DNA of 64,000 nt from Marinihelvus sp963695135 (GTDB taxonomy: Bacteria > Pseudomonadota > Gammaproteobacteria > Xanthomonadales > SZUA-36). The stretch lies in contig CAVOGA010000002.1 in the NCBI GenBank assembly GCA_963695135.1, forward strand, positions 124,001 to 188,000. Reading direction: 5' to 3'. The first letter of the stretch is position 1. Every line of letters starts with the position of its first letter. The notes under the pieces were generated by a model. It had not been told where the DNA came from. It worked only from the letters and a program-made list of their open reading frames with translations, and made no database searches. The position numbers and the translations under genes are program-made. Of the stretch, positions 1-7,935 are shown piece after piece.

Positions 1-127
1 GCGCGTCACGACGCAGAACCTGGAAGTGGTTCGCGTGGACGTCGAGCGCAACCTGCTGCTGATCAAGGGCGCAGTCCCTGGAGCGGCGGGTGGCACGGTC
101 ACCGTTCGTCCGTCCGTCAAGCACTGA
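1..127 (+). CDS. rplC: 50S ribosomal protein L3, C-terminal part (cut by window start)
   Basis: The first 127 bases read, from base 2, as the end of L3 (RVTTQNLEVVRVDVERN ... VRPSVKH, then TGA at 125-127). L3 is an early-assembly 23S rRNA-binding protein near the peptidyl transferase centre. The identification rests on the C-terminal sequence and on its place directly before rplD, 11 bases downstream, as in every S10 operon. The start and most of the gene lie outside the window, as does rpsJ. Confidence 0.9.
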   Translation, partial: RVTTQNLEVVRVDVERNLLLIKGAVPGAAGGTVTVRPSVKH

Positions 128-138
128 GGATATCGAGC

Positions 139-741
139 ATGAAACTTAATGTTGCAGGCGGTAAAGACATCCAGGTTTCGGAAGCGACCTTTGGTCGTGA
201 TTTCTCCGAGGCGCTGGTCCACCAGGTGGTTACCGCTTACCTGGCCGGCGCGCGTTCCGGCACCAAGGCGCAGAAGAATCGCTCCGCGGTCAGCGGTGGC
301 GGCAAGAAGCCCTGGCGCCAGAAAGGCACCGGTCGCGCCCGTGCGGGCACGAGCCGCGGTCCGATCTGGACCGGCGGTGGCGTGACGTTTGCCGCAGCAC
401 CCCGGGATCACTCGCAGAAAGTGAACCGCAAAATGTACCGCGGTGCGCTGCAGGCGATTTTCTCCGAGCTGGTGCGGAAAGATGCACTGGTCGTGGTTGA
501 CGACATCAAGCTCGACAGCCCGAGCACCAAGGACCTGCTCGCACAGCTCGAGAAGCTGGGCGTGGAGAAAGGGTTGATCATCACCTCCGAGGTGAACGAG
601 AACCTGTACCTGTCCTCGCGGAACATCATCGGTGTGAACGTCGTAGACGTGGCCGGAATTGACCCGGTCAGCCTCGTGTCCACCGACAAAGTGATCGTGA
701 CCGTTGATGCGGTCGCCAAGATCCAGGAGTGGCTGGGATGA
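139..741 (+). CDS. rplD: 50S ribosomal protein L4
   Basis: A 200-residue protein, close to the 201 of E. coli L4. The basic loop that reaches into the exit tunnel is clear around residues 53-75 (GGGKKPWRQKGTGRARAG). L4 binds 23S rRNA and, in enteric bacteria, represses its own S10 operon by binding the leader. That leader is upstream of this window, so regulation cannot be judged here. Its TGA overlaps the rplW ATG in an ATGA junction, which suggests translational coupling. Confidence 0.97.
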   Translation: MKLNVAGGKDIQVSEATFGRDFSEALVHQVVTAYLAGARSGTKAQKNRSAVSGGGKKPWRQKGTGRARAGTSRGPIWTGGGVTFAAAPRDHSQKVNRKMYRGALQAIFSELVRKDALVVVDDIKLDSPSTKDLLAQLEKLGVEKGLIITSEVNENLYLSSRNIIGVNVVDVAGIDPVSLVSTDKVIVTVDAVAKIQEWLG

Positions 742-1037
742 GCAACGACCGTATTTTCAAGGTGCTGCTTGCACCGCGCGTGACGGAAAAGACCGCCCGC
801 GTTGGTGAGCAGGGTAACCAGTACGTGTTCCAGGTCGCGACGGACGCCAGTAAGGCGGAAATTCGCAACGCCGTGGAAGCGCTGTTTGAAGTGAACGTCG
901 AGTCCGTTCAGGTCGTCAACGTGAAAGGCAAGAGCAAGTCTTTCAAGGCACGGCAGGGCAAGCGCTCCGATTGGAAAAAAGCCTACGTACGAGTCCAGGA
1001 AGGGCAGGTTATCAACCTCCTGGACGAATCGGCATAA
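738..1037 (+). CDS. rplW: 50S ribosomal protein L23
   Basis: L23 sits at the polypeptide exit site and docks trigger factor, SRP and SecYEG. I start it at the ATG at 738, giving MSNDRIFKVLLAPRVTEKT and 99 residues, matching the family. An in-frame GTG at 729 would add three residues but lies inside rplD without benefit. The ATG overlaps the rplD stop codon. The C-terminal part holds the usual basic segment (KSKSFKARQGKRSDWKKAYV). Confidence 0.96.
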   Translation: MSNDRIFKVLLAPRVTEKTARVGEQGNQYVFQVATDASKAEIRNAVEALFEVNVESVQVVNVKGKSKSFKARQGKRSDWKKAYVRVQEGQVINLLDESA

Positions 1038-1048
1038 GGATTTAAGTC

Positions 1049-1873
1049 ATGGCAATTGTTAAGGCAAAACCGACATCGCCTGGCCGCCGCGGAGTGGTCC
1101 GTGTCCGTCACGACCACCTTCACAAGGGAGCGCCGTATGCGCCCCTGCTGGAGAAACAGTCCAAGAGCGGTGGGCGGAACAACAACGGTCGCATCACCAC
1201 CCGTCACATTGGTGGAGGTCACAAGCAGCACTACCGCGTGATCGACTTCAAGCGTGACAAGGATGGGATCCCGGGCAAGGTCGAGCGTATTGAATACGAC
1301 CCGAACCGCAGCGCGCATATCGCCCTGGTGCTGTATGCGGACGGCGAGCGTCGTTACATCATCGCCCCGAAAGCACTGCTGGCGGGTGACCCGGTCATGA
1401 GTGGCCGCGAGGCTGCCATCAAGAATGGCAACACGCTGCCGCTGCGCAACATCCCGGTGGGTACCGTGGTGCACTGCGTGGAACTGAAGCCGGGCAAGGG
1501 CGCCCAGCTGGCGCGCAGCGCCGGCGCCGCGGTGCAGCTCGTTGCCCGTGAGGGTCAGTACGCCACCCTGCGTCTTCGCTCCGGCGAGATGCGCAAGGTG
1601 CCGACGCGCTGCCGCGCGACCATCGGTGAAGTGTCCAACTCCGAGCACAACCTCGAGAAGCTGGGCAAAGCCGGTGCTAAACGCTGGCGCGGTGTCCGCC
1701 CGACGGTGCGTGGTGTGGCCATGAACCCGGTTGATCACCCGCATGGTGGTGGTGAGGGCAAGACCTCCGGTGGCCGTCATCCGGTGACGCCCTGGGGCCA
1801 GCCGACGAAGGGTCACAAGACCCGTAGCAACAAGCGCACGGACAAGTTCATCGTCCGCAAGCGCGCTAAGTAA
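1049..1873 (+). CDS. rplB: 50S ribosomal protein L2
   Basis: A 274-residue L2, a 23S rRNA-binding protein needed for subunit association and peptidyl transfer. The signature near residues 225-240 (MNPVDHPHGGGEG) contains the conserved histidine, followed by a basic tail rich in KTRSNKRTDKF. The gene is 11 bases after rplW and 12 before rpsS, in the standard operon position. Length and sequence are fully ordinary. Confidence 0.97.
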   Translation: MAIVKAKPTSPGRRGVVRVRHDHLHKGAPYAPLLEKQSKSGGRNNNGRITTRHIGGGHKQHYRVIDFKRDKDGIPGKVERIEYDPNRSAHIALVLYADGERRYIIAPKALLAGDPVMSGREAAIKNGNTLPLRNIPVGTVVHCVELKPGKGAQLARSAGAAVQLVAREGQYATLRLRSGEMRKVPTRCRATIGEVSNSEHNLEKLGKAGAKRWRGVRPTVRGVAMNPVDHPHGGGEGKTSGGRHPVTPWGQPTKGHKTRSNKRTDKFIVRKRAK

Positions 1874-1885
1874 CGGGACAGAACG

Positions 1886-2158
1886 ATGCCAAGATCAATT
1901 AAGAAAGGCCCTTTTATCGATCATCACCTGTCAACCAAGGTGGAGGTGGCGCTGGAAACGAACAACAAGCGCCCGATCCGTACCTGGTCACGCCGGTCAA
2001 TGATCACGCCGGAAATGGTGGGGCTGACGATTGCTGTGCACAACGGCCGCCAGCATGTGCCGATTCTCGTGAACGAACAGATGATCGGTCACAAGCTCGG
2101 TGAATTCGCGGCTACGCGCACGTTTAAAGGTCACTCGGGTGACCGGAAAACCAAGTAA
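1886..2158 (+). CDS. rpsS: 30S ribosomal protein S19
   Basis: A 90-residue protein starting MPRSIKKGPFIDHHL, typical of S19. It sits on the head of the small subunit and pairs with S13 near the A-site finger bridge. The C-terminal GEFAATRTFKGHSGDRK segment is the usual rRNA-contacting tail. It lies between rplB and rplV with 12-base spacers, so it is part of the S10 transcript. Confidence 0.97.
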   Translation: MPRSIKKGPFIDHHLSTKVEVALETNNKRPIRTWSRRSMITPEMVGLTIAVHNGRQHVPILVNEQMIGHKLGEFAATRTFKGHSGDRKTK

Positions 2159-2170
2159 GGACGCAGAGTC

Positions 2171-2506
2171 ATGCAGGTAACAGCAAAATTAAACGGCGCC
2201 CGCATTTCGGCGCAGAAAGTCCGCCTCGTGGCGGACCAGGTCCGCGGCATGCCCGTGGAGAAGGCTGAGCAGTTGCTGGCCTTCAGCCCGAAGAAAGCGG
2301 CACATATCGTCAAGAAAGTGCTTCTGTCAGCCATTGCCAACGCCGAGCACAACGAAGGCGCGGACATTGACGAACTGAAGATCAAGACGATTACCGTCGA
2401 CGAGGGTCCGACCATGAAACGCGGCCGGGCCCGTGCGAAGGGTCGCGGCACGCGGATTTTGAAGCGCACCAGTCACATTACCGTGACGGTCGCGGACAGC
2501 GAATAA
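2171..2506 (+). CDS. rplV: 50S ribosomal protein L22
   Basis: A 111-residue protein, close to the 110 of E. coli L22. The long beta-hairpin that lines the exit tunnel next to L4 is visible around residues 80-100 (MKRGRARAKGRGTRI). Changes in this loop give macrolide resistance in other species; the loop here looks intact. It is followed by rpsC after 18 bases. Confidence 0.97.
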   Translation: MQVTAKLNGARISAQKVRLVADQVRGMPVEKAEQLLAFSPKKAAHIVKKVLLSAIANAEHNEGADIDELKIKTITVDEGPTMKRGRARAKGRGTRILKRTSHITVTVADSE

Positions 2507-2524
2507 CAGGACCAGGAAAAGATT

Positions 2525-3205
2525 ATGGGTCAGAAGGTACATCCGATAGGTATCCGCCTTGGAATTTCCAAGGACTGGAATTCAACCTGGTACGCCGAAA
2601 AAGGTCTTTACGCCGAGCAGCTCGCATCTGATCTCGAAGTGCGTGACTACCTCCGCGATCGCCTGAAGCAGGCCGCGGTCAGCCGTATCCAGATTGAGCG
2701 TCCGGCGAAATCCGCGCGCATCACGATTCACACGGCTCGTCCGGGCATCGTGATCGGCAAAAAGGGCGAAGACATTGAGCGCCTGCGCCGTGACGTAAGC
2801 CAACTGATGGGGGTTCCGACCCACATCACGGTCGCTGAAATCCGCAAGCCGGAACTCGACGCGCAGCTCGTGGCTGAGGGCATCGCCCAGCAGCTTGAGC
2901 GCCGCATCATGTTCCGTCGCGCGATGAAACGGGCCGTGGGCAACACGATGCGTCTTGGCGCGTTGGGTATCAAGGTGAGTGTTTCCGGGCGTCTGAACGG
3001 CGCGGACATTGCACGCACCGAGTGGTACCGCGAAGGCCAGGTGCCGCTGCACACGCTGCGGGCGGACATTGATTACGGTTTTGTCGAAGCCGAAACCACC
3101 TATGGTGTGCTCGGTGTGAAAGTCTGGATCTACAAGGGCGAGGTCTTTGACCTGCATGCCCAGCAGAAACAGGACAACAAGAGCAACCAGAAGGGCGCGA
3201 GCTAG
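2525..3205 (+). CDS. rpsC: 30S ribosomal protein S3
   Basis: A 226-residue S3, located at the mRNA entry channel. It has an N-terminal part, a type-2 KH domain with the GxxG loop (IVIGKKGEDIERLR, about residues 75-88), and the C-terminal S3 domain ending WIYKGEVF plus a charged low-complexity tail (QQKQDNKSNQKG). The tail length varies between species and is unremarkable. Confidence 0.97.
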   Translation: MGQKVHPIGIRLGISKDWNSTWYAEKGLYAEQLASDLEVRDYLRDRLKQAAVSRIQIERPAKSARITIHTARPGIVIGKKGEDIERLRRDVSQLMGVPTHITVAEIRKPELDAQLVAEGIAQQLERRIMFRRAMKRAVGNTMRLGALGIKVSVSGRLNGADIARTEWYREGQVPLHTLRADIDYGFVEAETTYGVLGVKVWIYKGEVFDLHAQQKQDNKSNQKGAS

Positions 3206-3216
3206 GAGATTCAGCC

Positions 3217-3630
3217 ATGCTGCAGCCAAAACGCACAAAATTCAGAAAAACACAGAAGGGCCGTAACCGCGGTCTGGCGCAGGTCAACAACCGCGTCAGC
3301 TTCGGCGAATACGGTCTGAAGGCCACGACCCGCGGTTTTATCACTGCGCGTCAGATCGAGGCCGCCCGTCGTGCGATCACGCGTTATGTGAAACGTGGCG
3401 GGAAGCTGTGGATCCGGGTGTTCCCGGACAAGCCCATTACCAAGAAGCCCGTGGAAGTTCGTATGGGTAAAGGTAAAGGTAACGTGGAATATTGGGTGGC
3501 CCCGATCCAGCCTGGCCGTGTCCTGTATGAAATTCAGGGTGTGAGCGAGGAGCAGGCGCGCGAAGCGTTTCGCCTGGCCTCCGCCAAGCTGGCGGTTCGG
3601 ACCACCTTCGTCAGCCGGTCGGTGATGTGA
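3217..3630 (+). CDS. rplP: 50S ribosomal protein L16
   Basis: A 137-residue protein starting MLQPKRTKFRKTQKGRNRG, the standard L16 N-terminus. L16 contacts tRNA in the A and P sites. The conserved GFITARQIEAARRAI and RVFPDKPITKKP segments are present. It ends in a TGA that shares its last A with the ATG of rpmC (TGATG), so the two are translationally coupled. Confidence 0.97.
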   Translation: MLQPKRTKFRKTQKGRNRGLAQVNNRVSFGEYGLKATTRGFITARQIEAARRAITRYVKRGGKLWIRVFPDKPITKKPVEVRMGKGKGNVEYWVAPIQPGRVLYEIQGVSEEQAREAFRLASAKLAVRTTFVSRSVM

Positions 3631-3833
3631 TGAACGCACAGGAATTGAGAACGAAATCAGACGCGGAGCTGCGTGAGGAACTCACCGGGCTGCTGCGTGA
3701 ACAGTTCAACCTCAGGATGCAACGAGGCACGGGCTCGCTGGGCCAGCCGAGCGAGCTGCGACGGGTACGTCGTGACATCGCCCGCGTGCAGACCGTCCTG
3801 AATGAGAAAGCAAAGGAAGGTAGCCAGGCATGA
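3630..3833 (+). CDS. rpmC: 50S ribosomal protein L29
   Basis: A small helical protein at the exit tunnel rim, about 67 residues from the ATG at 3630 (MNAQELRTKSDAELREEL). A GTG directly before it at 3627 would add one methionine; the ATG that overlaps the rplP stop is more likely. The family motif LREQFNLRMQ is present. Its stop overlaps the rpsQ start as ATGA. Confidence 0.95.
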   Translation: MNAQELRTKSDAELREELTGLLREQFNLRMQRGTGSLGQPSELRRVRRDIARVQTVLNEKAKEGSQA

Positions 3834-4093
3834 GCACTGCAACAGACAAGGTAAAACGCAGCCAGGTTGGCCGTGTTGTCAGCGACAAGATGGATAAAAC
3901 CGTCACCGTGTTGCTGGAACGCAAGGTCAAGCATGCCCTGTATGGCAAGTACATCAAGCGCTCCACGAAAGTGCATGCGCATGACGAAGACAACAATTGC
4001 GCCGAAGGCGACACCGTCAGGATCGAAGAATGCCGTCCGCTCTCCAAGAACAAGAGCTGGCGTGTAGTCGAAGTCCTGGAACGTGCGGTCTAG
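3830..4093 (+). CDS. rpsQ: 30S ribosomal protein S17
   Basis: An 87-residue OB-fold protein of the 30S body. The segment RSQVGRVVSDKMDKTVTVLLERKVKH is the usual S17 N-terminus, and IEECRPLSKNKSW is the conserved C-terminal strand. The start overlaps the rpmC stop. It is the last gene of the S10 block; rplN follows after 27 bases with no clear promoter visible in the gap. Confidence 0.97.
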   Translation: MSTATDKVKRSQVGRVVSDKMDKTVTVLLERKVKHALYGKYIKRSTKVHAHDEDNNCAEGDTVRIEECRPLSKNKSWRVVEVLERAV

Positions 4094-4120
4094 GTTGCCG
4101 GCAGAGTCGAGGAAACGACA

Positions 4121-4489
4121 ATGATTCAGATGCAGAGCATGCTCTCCGCAGCGGACAACAGCGGCGCGCGCCAGGTGATGTGTATCAAGGTGCTCGGTGG
4201 TTCAAAGCGCCGTTACGCCCAGATTGGCGACGTGATCAAGGTGACCGTCAAGGACGCGATCCCGCGCGGCAAGGTCAAGAAAGGCGAGGTGTACAACGCA
4301 CTGGTAGTGCGCACCCGTCACGGTGTTCGTCGTCCGGATGGCTCCAAAATCCGTTTTGATGGCAATGCCGCCGTGCTGCTTAACCAGAAACTCGAGCCGG
4401 TGGGCACGCGTATCTTCGGACCGGTCACCCGCGAACTGCGTGGTGAGAAGTTCATGAAGATCGTCTCCCTGGCGCCGGAAGTGCTGTAA
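4121..4489 (+). CDS. rplN: 50S ribosomal protein L14
   Basis: First gene of the spc block, 122 residues, the family length. It begins MIQMQSMLSAADNSGARQ and carries VLGGSKRRYAQIGD and the C-terminal FGPVTRELR. L14 forms an intersubunit bridge and is the docking site of the silencing factor RsfS. In E. coli spc has its own promoter before rplN; here the spacer is only 27 bases and holds no recognisable promoter. Confidence 0.97.
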   Translation: MIQMQSMLSAADNSGARQVMCIKVLGGSKRRYAQIGDVIKVTVKDAIPRGKVKKGEVYNALVVRTRHGVRRPDGSKIRFDGNAAVLLNQKLEPVGTRIFGPVTRELRGEKFMKIVSLAPEVL

Positions 4490-4502
4490 GCGAGGCTGAA
4501 CG

Positions 4503-4820
4503 ATGAAACGCATTAAAAAAGGTGACGAGGTTCTCGTCACGACCGGTCGCAGCAAGGGCCAGAAAGGCAACGTGCTGCAGGTACTGGAAAACGACCGACT
4601 GCTGGTCGAAAACGTGAACATGGTCAAGAAGCACACCAAGCCCGACCCGAACCGCGGCACCCAGGGTGGCATCATCGAGCGCGAAGCGCCGATACATGCC
4701 TCCAACGTGGCGCTGTACAACCCGGCGACGGGCAAGGGCGACCGCGTGGGCTTCAAGACGCTGGAAAACGGCAGCAAGGTTCGCGTGTTTCGCTCCAACG
4801 GCGAGGTCGTCGACATCTAG
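4503..4820 (+). CDS. rplX: 50S ribosomal protein L24
   Basis: A 105-residue KOW-domain protein (KKGDEVLVTTGRSKGQKGNVLQV at the N-terminus) that starts 50S assembly and lies at the tunnel exit. The gene follows rplN by 13 bases. It is followed by an unusually long 140-base spacer before rplE, full of hairpins. Confidence 0.97.
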   Translation: MKRIKKGDEVLVTTGRSKGQKGNVLQVLENDRLLVENVNMVKKHTKPDPNRGTQGGIIEREAPIHASNVALYNPATGKGDRVGFKTLENGSKVRVFRSNGEVVDI

Positions 4821-4822
4821 CC

Positions 4823-4875
4823 GCCTAACGGGCGCTTCTTTCATCGCTTTGCGATGAAAACCGCACCCGTCAGGC
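4823..4875 (+). repeat. Composite hairpin in the rplX-rplE spacer
   Basis: An outer stem pairs 4823-4835 with 4863-4875 (two non-Watson-Crick positions). Inside it a perfect 9-bp stem pairs 4839-4847 with 4851-4859 around a TTT loop. The two stems are separated by a symmetric 3-by-3 internal loop. It lies within a transcribed operon, so it would form in the mRNA. It could be a processing or regulatory structure, or an inserted palindromic element. Function unknown. Confidence 0.6.
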
Positions 4876-4894
4876 AACGTTGAATGATTTGCTC

Positions 4895-4938
4895 TGGCGC
4901 TAAAGCGCCAACCGCAAAGAACTTAGGCGCGTAAGCGC
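4895..4938 (+). repeat. Two further hairpins before rplE
   Basis: TGGCGC (4895-4900) pairs with GCGCCA (4905-4910) around a TAAA loop. GCGC (4927-4930) pairs with GCGC (4935-4938) around GTAA, a GNRA-type tetraloop. The second lies just before the rplE ribosome binding region (GAGGTAGGGCCCG-ATG). In E. coli, S8 represses spc translation near the start of rplE, so a control role is conceivable, but I see no clear S8-site homology. Confidence 0.45.
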
Positions 4939-4960
4939 TCACTGAATGAGGTAGGGCCCG

Positions 4961-5503
4961 ATGGCCAGATTGAACGACTATTACAGAGAGACGGTGGTGC
5001 CGCAGCTGATGAAAGAGCTGGGTATCGAGAACGTCATGGCGGTGCCGAAGATCACCAAGATCACCCTGAACATGGGTGTGGGTGAGGCGACCACCGACAA
5101 GAAGGTGATGGATAAAGCCGTGGCCGACCTGGCTGCGATCACCGGCCAGCAGCCGATCGTGACCAAGGCGCGCAAGTCCGTGGCCTCGTTCAAGATCCGT
5201 GATGGCTGGCCGATCGGTTGCAAGGTGACGCTGCGTCGCGAGCACATGTACGAGTTCCTGGACCGCCTGGTAAACGTGGCGATTCCGCGCGTGCGCGACT
5301 TCCGCGGCCTGAACCCGAAGTCCTTTGATGGTCGTGGCAACTACTCCATGGGCCTCAAGGAACAGATCGTGTTCCCGGAAATCAATTTTGACGAGGTGGA
5401 TGCAATCCGTGGCATGGACATCACCATTACCACGACTGCAGCCACGAACGAGGAAGGCAAGGCGCTGCTGAAGGCGTTCAACTTCCCCTTTAAAGACAAG
5501 TAA
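4961..5503 (+). CDS. rplE: 50S ribosomal protein L5
   Basis: A 180-residue 5S rRNA-binding protein starting MARLNDYYRETVVPQLMKE. Conserved segments KITLNMGVGEA, RVRDFRGLNPKSFDGRGNY and DITITTTA are all present. It is separated from rplX by a 140-base structured spacer, which is much longer than the 8-45 base gaps around it, and is followed by rpsN after 14 bases. Confidence 0.97.
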   Translation: MARLNDYYRETVVPQLMKELGIENVMAVPKITKITLNMGVGEATTDKKVMDKAVADLAAITGQQPIVTKARKSVASFKIRDGWPIGCKVTLRREHMYEFLDRLVNVAIPRVRDFRGLNPKSFDGRGNYSMGLKEQIVFPEINFDEVDAIRGMDITITTTAATNEEGKALLKAFNFPFKDK

Positions 5504-5517
5504 GGCAGGACCTAAGC

Positions 5518-5823
5518 ATGGCCAAAAAGAGCATGATCAATCGCGAAGAGCGTCGCACGAAACTGGTGAAGCGTTATGCCAAGAAGCGCGTCGAACTCAA
5601 GGCAGTGATCGCCAACCCCGAAGTGGGTTTCGAGGAAAAGCAGGCGGCCGTGTTCGCCCTGCAGAAACTGCCGCGCGATTCAAGCCCGGCCCGCCAGCGT
5701 AACCGTTGCGCCCTTTCCGGTCGCCCGCGCGGTTTTTACCGCAAGTTTGGCCTGGGTCGTAACAAGCTGCGTGAAGCCGCCATGCGTGGTGATGTTCCGG
5801 GCCTGCGTAAGGCCAGCTGGTAA
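5518..5823 (+). CDS. rpsN: 30S ribosomal protein S14 (long, zinc-free form)
   Basis: A 101-residue S14, the long form. It has no CxxC pairs; the only cysteine is in the RNRCALSGRPRGF segment, so this is the zinc-independent type. The end GDVPGLRKASW is standard. Position between rplE and rpsH is canonical. A 45-base spacer follows. Confidence 0.97.
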   Translation: MAKKSMINREERRTKLVKRYAKKRVELKAVIANPEVGFEEKQAAVFALQKLPRDSSPARQRNRCALSGRPRGFYRKFGLGRNKLREAAMRGDVPGLRKASW

Positions 5824-5868
5824 TCCGGGCCTGATGGCATCCGGACAGACTAATACAGGATTAAAGCA

Positions 5869-6264
5869 ATGAGCATGAGTGACCCGATTGCGGATATGTT
5901 GACCCGCATCCGAAACGCACAGGCGACCAATAAGGTCAGCGCAACCATGCCGTCTTCCAAGGTGAAGGTGGGCATCGCTGCGGTGTTGAAGGATGAAGGT
6001 TTCATCAATGATTTCGAAGTGCTGCCTAACGATGGCAAGCCCCAGCTGAAAGTGACCCTGCGTTATTTCGAGGGCAAGGGCGTTATTGACATGGTCAAGC
6101 GTGTCAGCCGTCCGGGCTTGCGTCAGTACCGTGGTAAAGACGACCTGCCGCGCATCTTCGACGGGCTCGGTGTGGCCATCGTCAGCACGTCGCAGGGCAT
6201 CATGACCGATGCAGCGGCACGCGCGGCGGGACAGGGCGGTGAAGTCCTGTGCGTCGTCGCCTAA
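5869..6264 (+). CDS. rpsH: 30S ribosomal protein S8
   Basis: A 131-residue protein, starting MSMSDPIADMLTRIRNAQ, with the conserved C-terminal STSQGIMTDAAAR segment that contacts helix 21 of 16S rRNA. In E. coli S8 is the translational repressor of the spc operon. The second ATG at 5875 is an alternative start, but MSM-type starts are usual in this class. Confidence 0.97.
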   Translation: MSMSDPIADMLTRIRNAQATNKVSATMPSSKVKVGIAAVLKDEGFINDFEVLPNDGKPQLKVTLRYFEGKGVIDMVKRVSRPGLRQYRGKDDLPRIFDGLGVAIVSTSQGIMTDAAARAAGQGGEVLCVVA

Positions 6265-6282
6265 GCAGCAGGAGATAGAGCA

Positions 6283-6810
6283 ATGTCACGTATCGCAAAA
6301 AGCCCGATCGAGATTCCGCAGGGCGTCGATGTCAACATCGGTGATGCCCAGGTCTCCGTCAAGGGCCCGAAAGGCAATCTGCAGATGGCTGTGCACCCGG
6401 CGGTGAAGTTCGCCATGGAAGACGGCATCTGCAATGTGCAGTGGAACGAGGCCAAGGATGTTGCCATGGCCGGTACCTATCGAGCGCTGCTGAACAACAT
6501 GATCACGGGTGTCAGCGAAGGGTTTGAGAAGAAGCTGCTCCTGCAGGGTGTGGGTTACCGCGCCCAGGCGCAGGGTCAGAAACTGAACCTGCAGCTGGGT
6601 TTCTCCCACGATGTGAATTACGACGTGCCGGAAGGTGTGTCCGTGGAAACGCCGAGCCAGACCGAGATTATCGTCAAGGGCTGCGACAAGCAGCGGGTCG
6701 GCCAGGCAGCCGCGGAAATCCGCGCCTTCCGTCCGCCGGAGCCTTACAAGGGCAAGGGTGTCCGCTACGCGGACGAGCGTATCGTCCGGAAAGAGGCCAA
6801 GAAGGCGTAA
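6283..6810 (+). CDS. rplF: 50S ribosomal protein L6
   Basis: A 175-residue protein with the two repeated L6 domains and the signature PEPYKGKGVRYADE near the C-terminus (about residues 152-165). L6 sits near the factor-binding site of the large subunit. It lies 18 bases after rpsH and 26 before rplR. Nothing unusual. Confidence 0.97.
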   Translation: MSRIAKSPIEIPQGVDVNIGDAQVSVKGPKGNLQMAVHPAVKFAMEDGICNVQWNEAKDVAMAGTYRALLNNMITGVSEGFEKKLLLQGVGYRAQAQGQKLNLQLGFSHDVNYDVPEGVSVETPSQTEIIVKGCDKQRVGQAAAEIRAFRPPEPYKGKGVRYADERIVRKEAKKA

Positions 6811-6836
6811 GCCCTCTGGTCCTGAGGTAGGAAATT

Positions 6837-7184
6837 ATGAACAAGAAAACTTCGAGACTGCGCCGCGCGAGCAAGAACCGCGCCCGCATCCGCCGCTCCG
6901 GCATGCCGCGTCTTACCGTGCACCGCAGTGGTCAGCATATCTATGCCCAGGTGATCGACGCCGACAAGGTGGTGGCAGTGGCCTCTACCGTGCAGAAAGA
7001 TCTGCGCAAGGGCCTGGAAAGCACCAGCAACATGGCGGCTGCAGCAGCAGTCGGCAAGGCGGTGGCGGAACGCGCGAAGGCAGCCGGTGTGGAACAGGTC
7101 GCCTTCGACCGCAGTGGCTTCAAATACCACGGCCGGGTGAAAACGCTCGCCGATGCTGCTCGTGAGAGCGGCCTGAAATTCTGA
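6837..7184 (+). CDS. rplR: 50S ribosomal protein L18
   Basis: A 115-residue 5S rRNA-binding protein. It shows the basic N-terminus, PRLTVHRSGQHIYAQVID, the alanine-rich NMAAAAAVGKAVAERA helix and the FDRSGFKYHGRVKTLADAARE signature. It is followed by rpsE after 13 bases. Confidence 0.97.
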   Translation: MNKKTSRLRRASKNRARIRRSGMPRLTVHRSGQHIYAQVIDADKVVAVASTVQKDLRKGLESTSNMAAAAAVGKAVAERAKAAGVEQVAFDRSGFKYHGRVKTLADAARESGLKF

Positions 7185-7197
7185 ACAGGACGAACTG

Positions 7198-7710
7198 ATG
7201 TCAAATATCGACAGAGACAATGGCGACGGCATGCTCGAGAAGCTGGTGGCCGTCAACCGTGTGGCCAAGGTGGTCAAGGGTGGTCGCATCTTCAGTTTCA
7301 CCGCGCTGAGCGTGGTGGGCGATGGTAACGGCAAAGTGGGTTTCGGCTATGGCAAGGCGCGCGAAGTGCCGGTCGCCATCCAGAAATCCATGGAAAAAGC
7401 CCGCGCCAACATGGTGACGATTCCGCTGAACGGCGGCACCTTGTGGCATCCGGTCAAATCCGCGCACTGCGGTTCACGGATTTACATGCAGCCCGCATCT
7501 GAAGGTACCGGTGTAATTGCCGGCGGCGCCATGCGCGCTGTGCTGGAAGCGGTCGGCGTGCACAACGTGCTGGCCAAGAGCCTGGGTTCGAACGCGCCGA
7601 CCAACCTGGTGCGCGCGACGATCAAGGGTCTGCAGAAAATGTACAGCCCGGAGTCCATTGCGGCAAAGCGTGGCAAGTCCGTGGACGAAATCAAAGCGAA
7701 CCTGGGATAA
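7198..7710 (+). CDS. rpsE: 30S ribosomal protein S5
   Basis: A 170-residue S5 with the N-terminal double-stranded-RNA-like domain (LEKLVAVNRVAKVVKGGRIF; VGDGNGKVGFGYGKA) and the C-terminal S5 fold (LAKSLGSNAPTNLVRATIKGL). S5 acts at the mRNA entry site and affects accuracy. It is followed by rpmD with a 4-base gap. Confidence 0.97.
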   Translation: MSNIDRDNGDGMLEKLVAVNRVAKVVKGGRIFSFTALSVVGDGNGKVGFGYGKAREVPVAIQKSMEKARANMVTIPLNGGTLWHPVKSAHCGSRIYMQPASEGTGVIAGGAMRAVLEAVGVHNVLAKSLGSNAPTNLVRATIKGLQKMYSPESIAAKRGKSVDEIKANLG

Positions 7711-7714
7711 GACC

Positions 7715-7915
7715 ATGGCCAAGGCAAAGAAATCTGAAAAGACCATCAAAGTTACCCTGGTGCGTTCGCCCATCGGTACCTTGCCGCGCCACCGTGAGTG
7801 TGTCCGTGGCCTGGGCCTGAAGCGCATGAACCACACGGTAGAACTGGAAGATACGCCATCCGTTCGCGGTATGGTCAATAAAATCAACTACATGGTACGA
7901 GTGGAAGAAGCCTGA
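7715..7915 (+). CDS. rpmD: 50S ribosomal protein L30
   Basis: A 66-residue L30 starting at the ATG at 7715 (MAKAKKSEKTIKVTLVRSPIG), with the family signature HRECVRGLGLKRMNHTVEL. Its frame is open upstream for a long way, but that stretch lies inside rpsE and is a shadow. The next gene, rplO, is separated by a 112-base spacer carrying an inverted repeat. Confidence 0.95.
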   Translation: MAKAKKSEKTIKVTLVRSPIGTLPRHRECVRGLGLKRMNHTVELEDTPSVRGMVNKINYMVRVEEA

Positions 7916-7935
7916 GCGAGAACTTCGCGAGGGAA

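Noticed and set aside
4823..4875. An integron attC site (GCCTAAC ... GTCAGGC at the ends of the hairpin)
   Set aside because: The ends resemble attC core boxes (with one mismatch), but the inner boxes, spacer and extrahelical bases are missing, and it lies inside a ribosomal operon with no cassette or integrase nearby.
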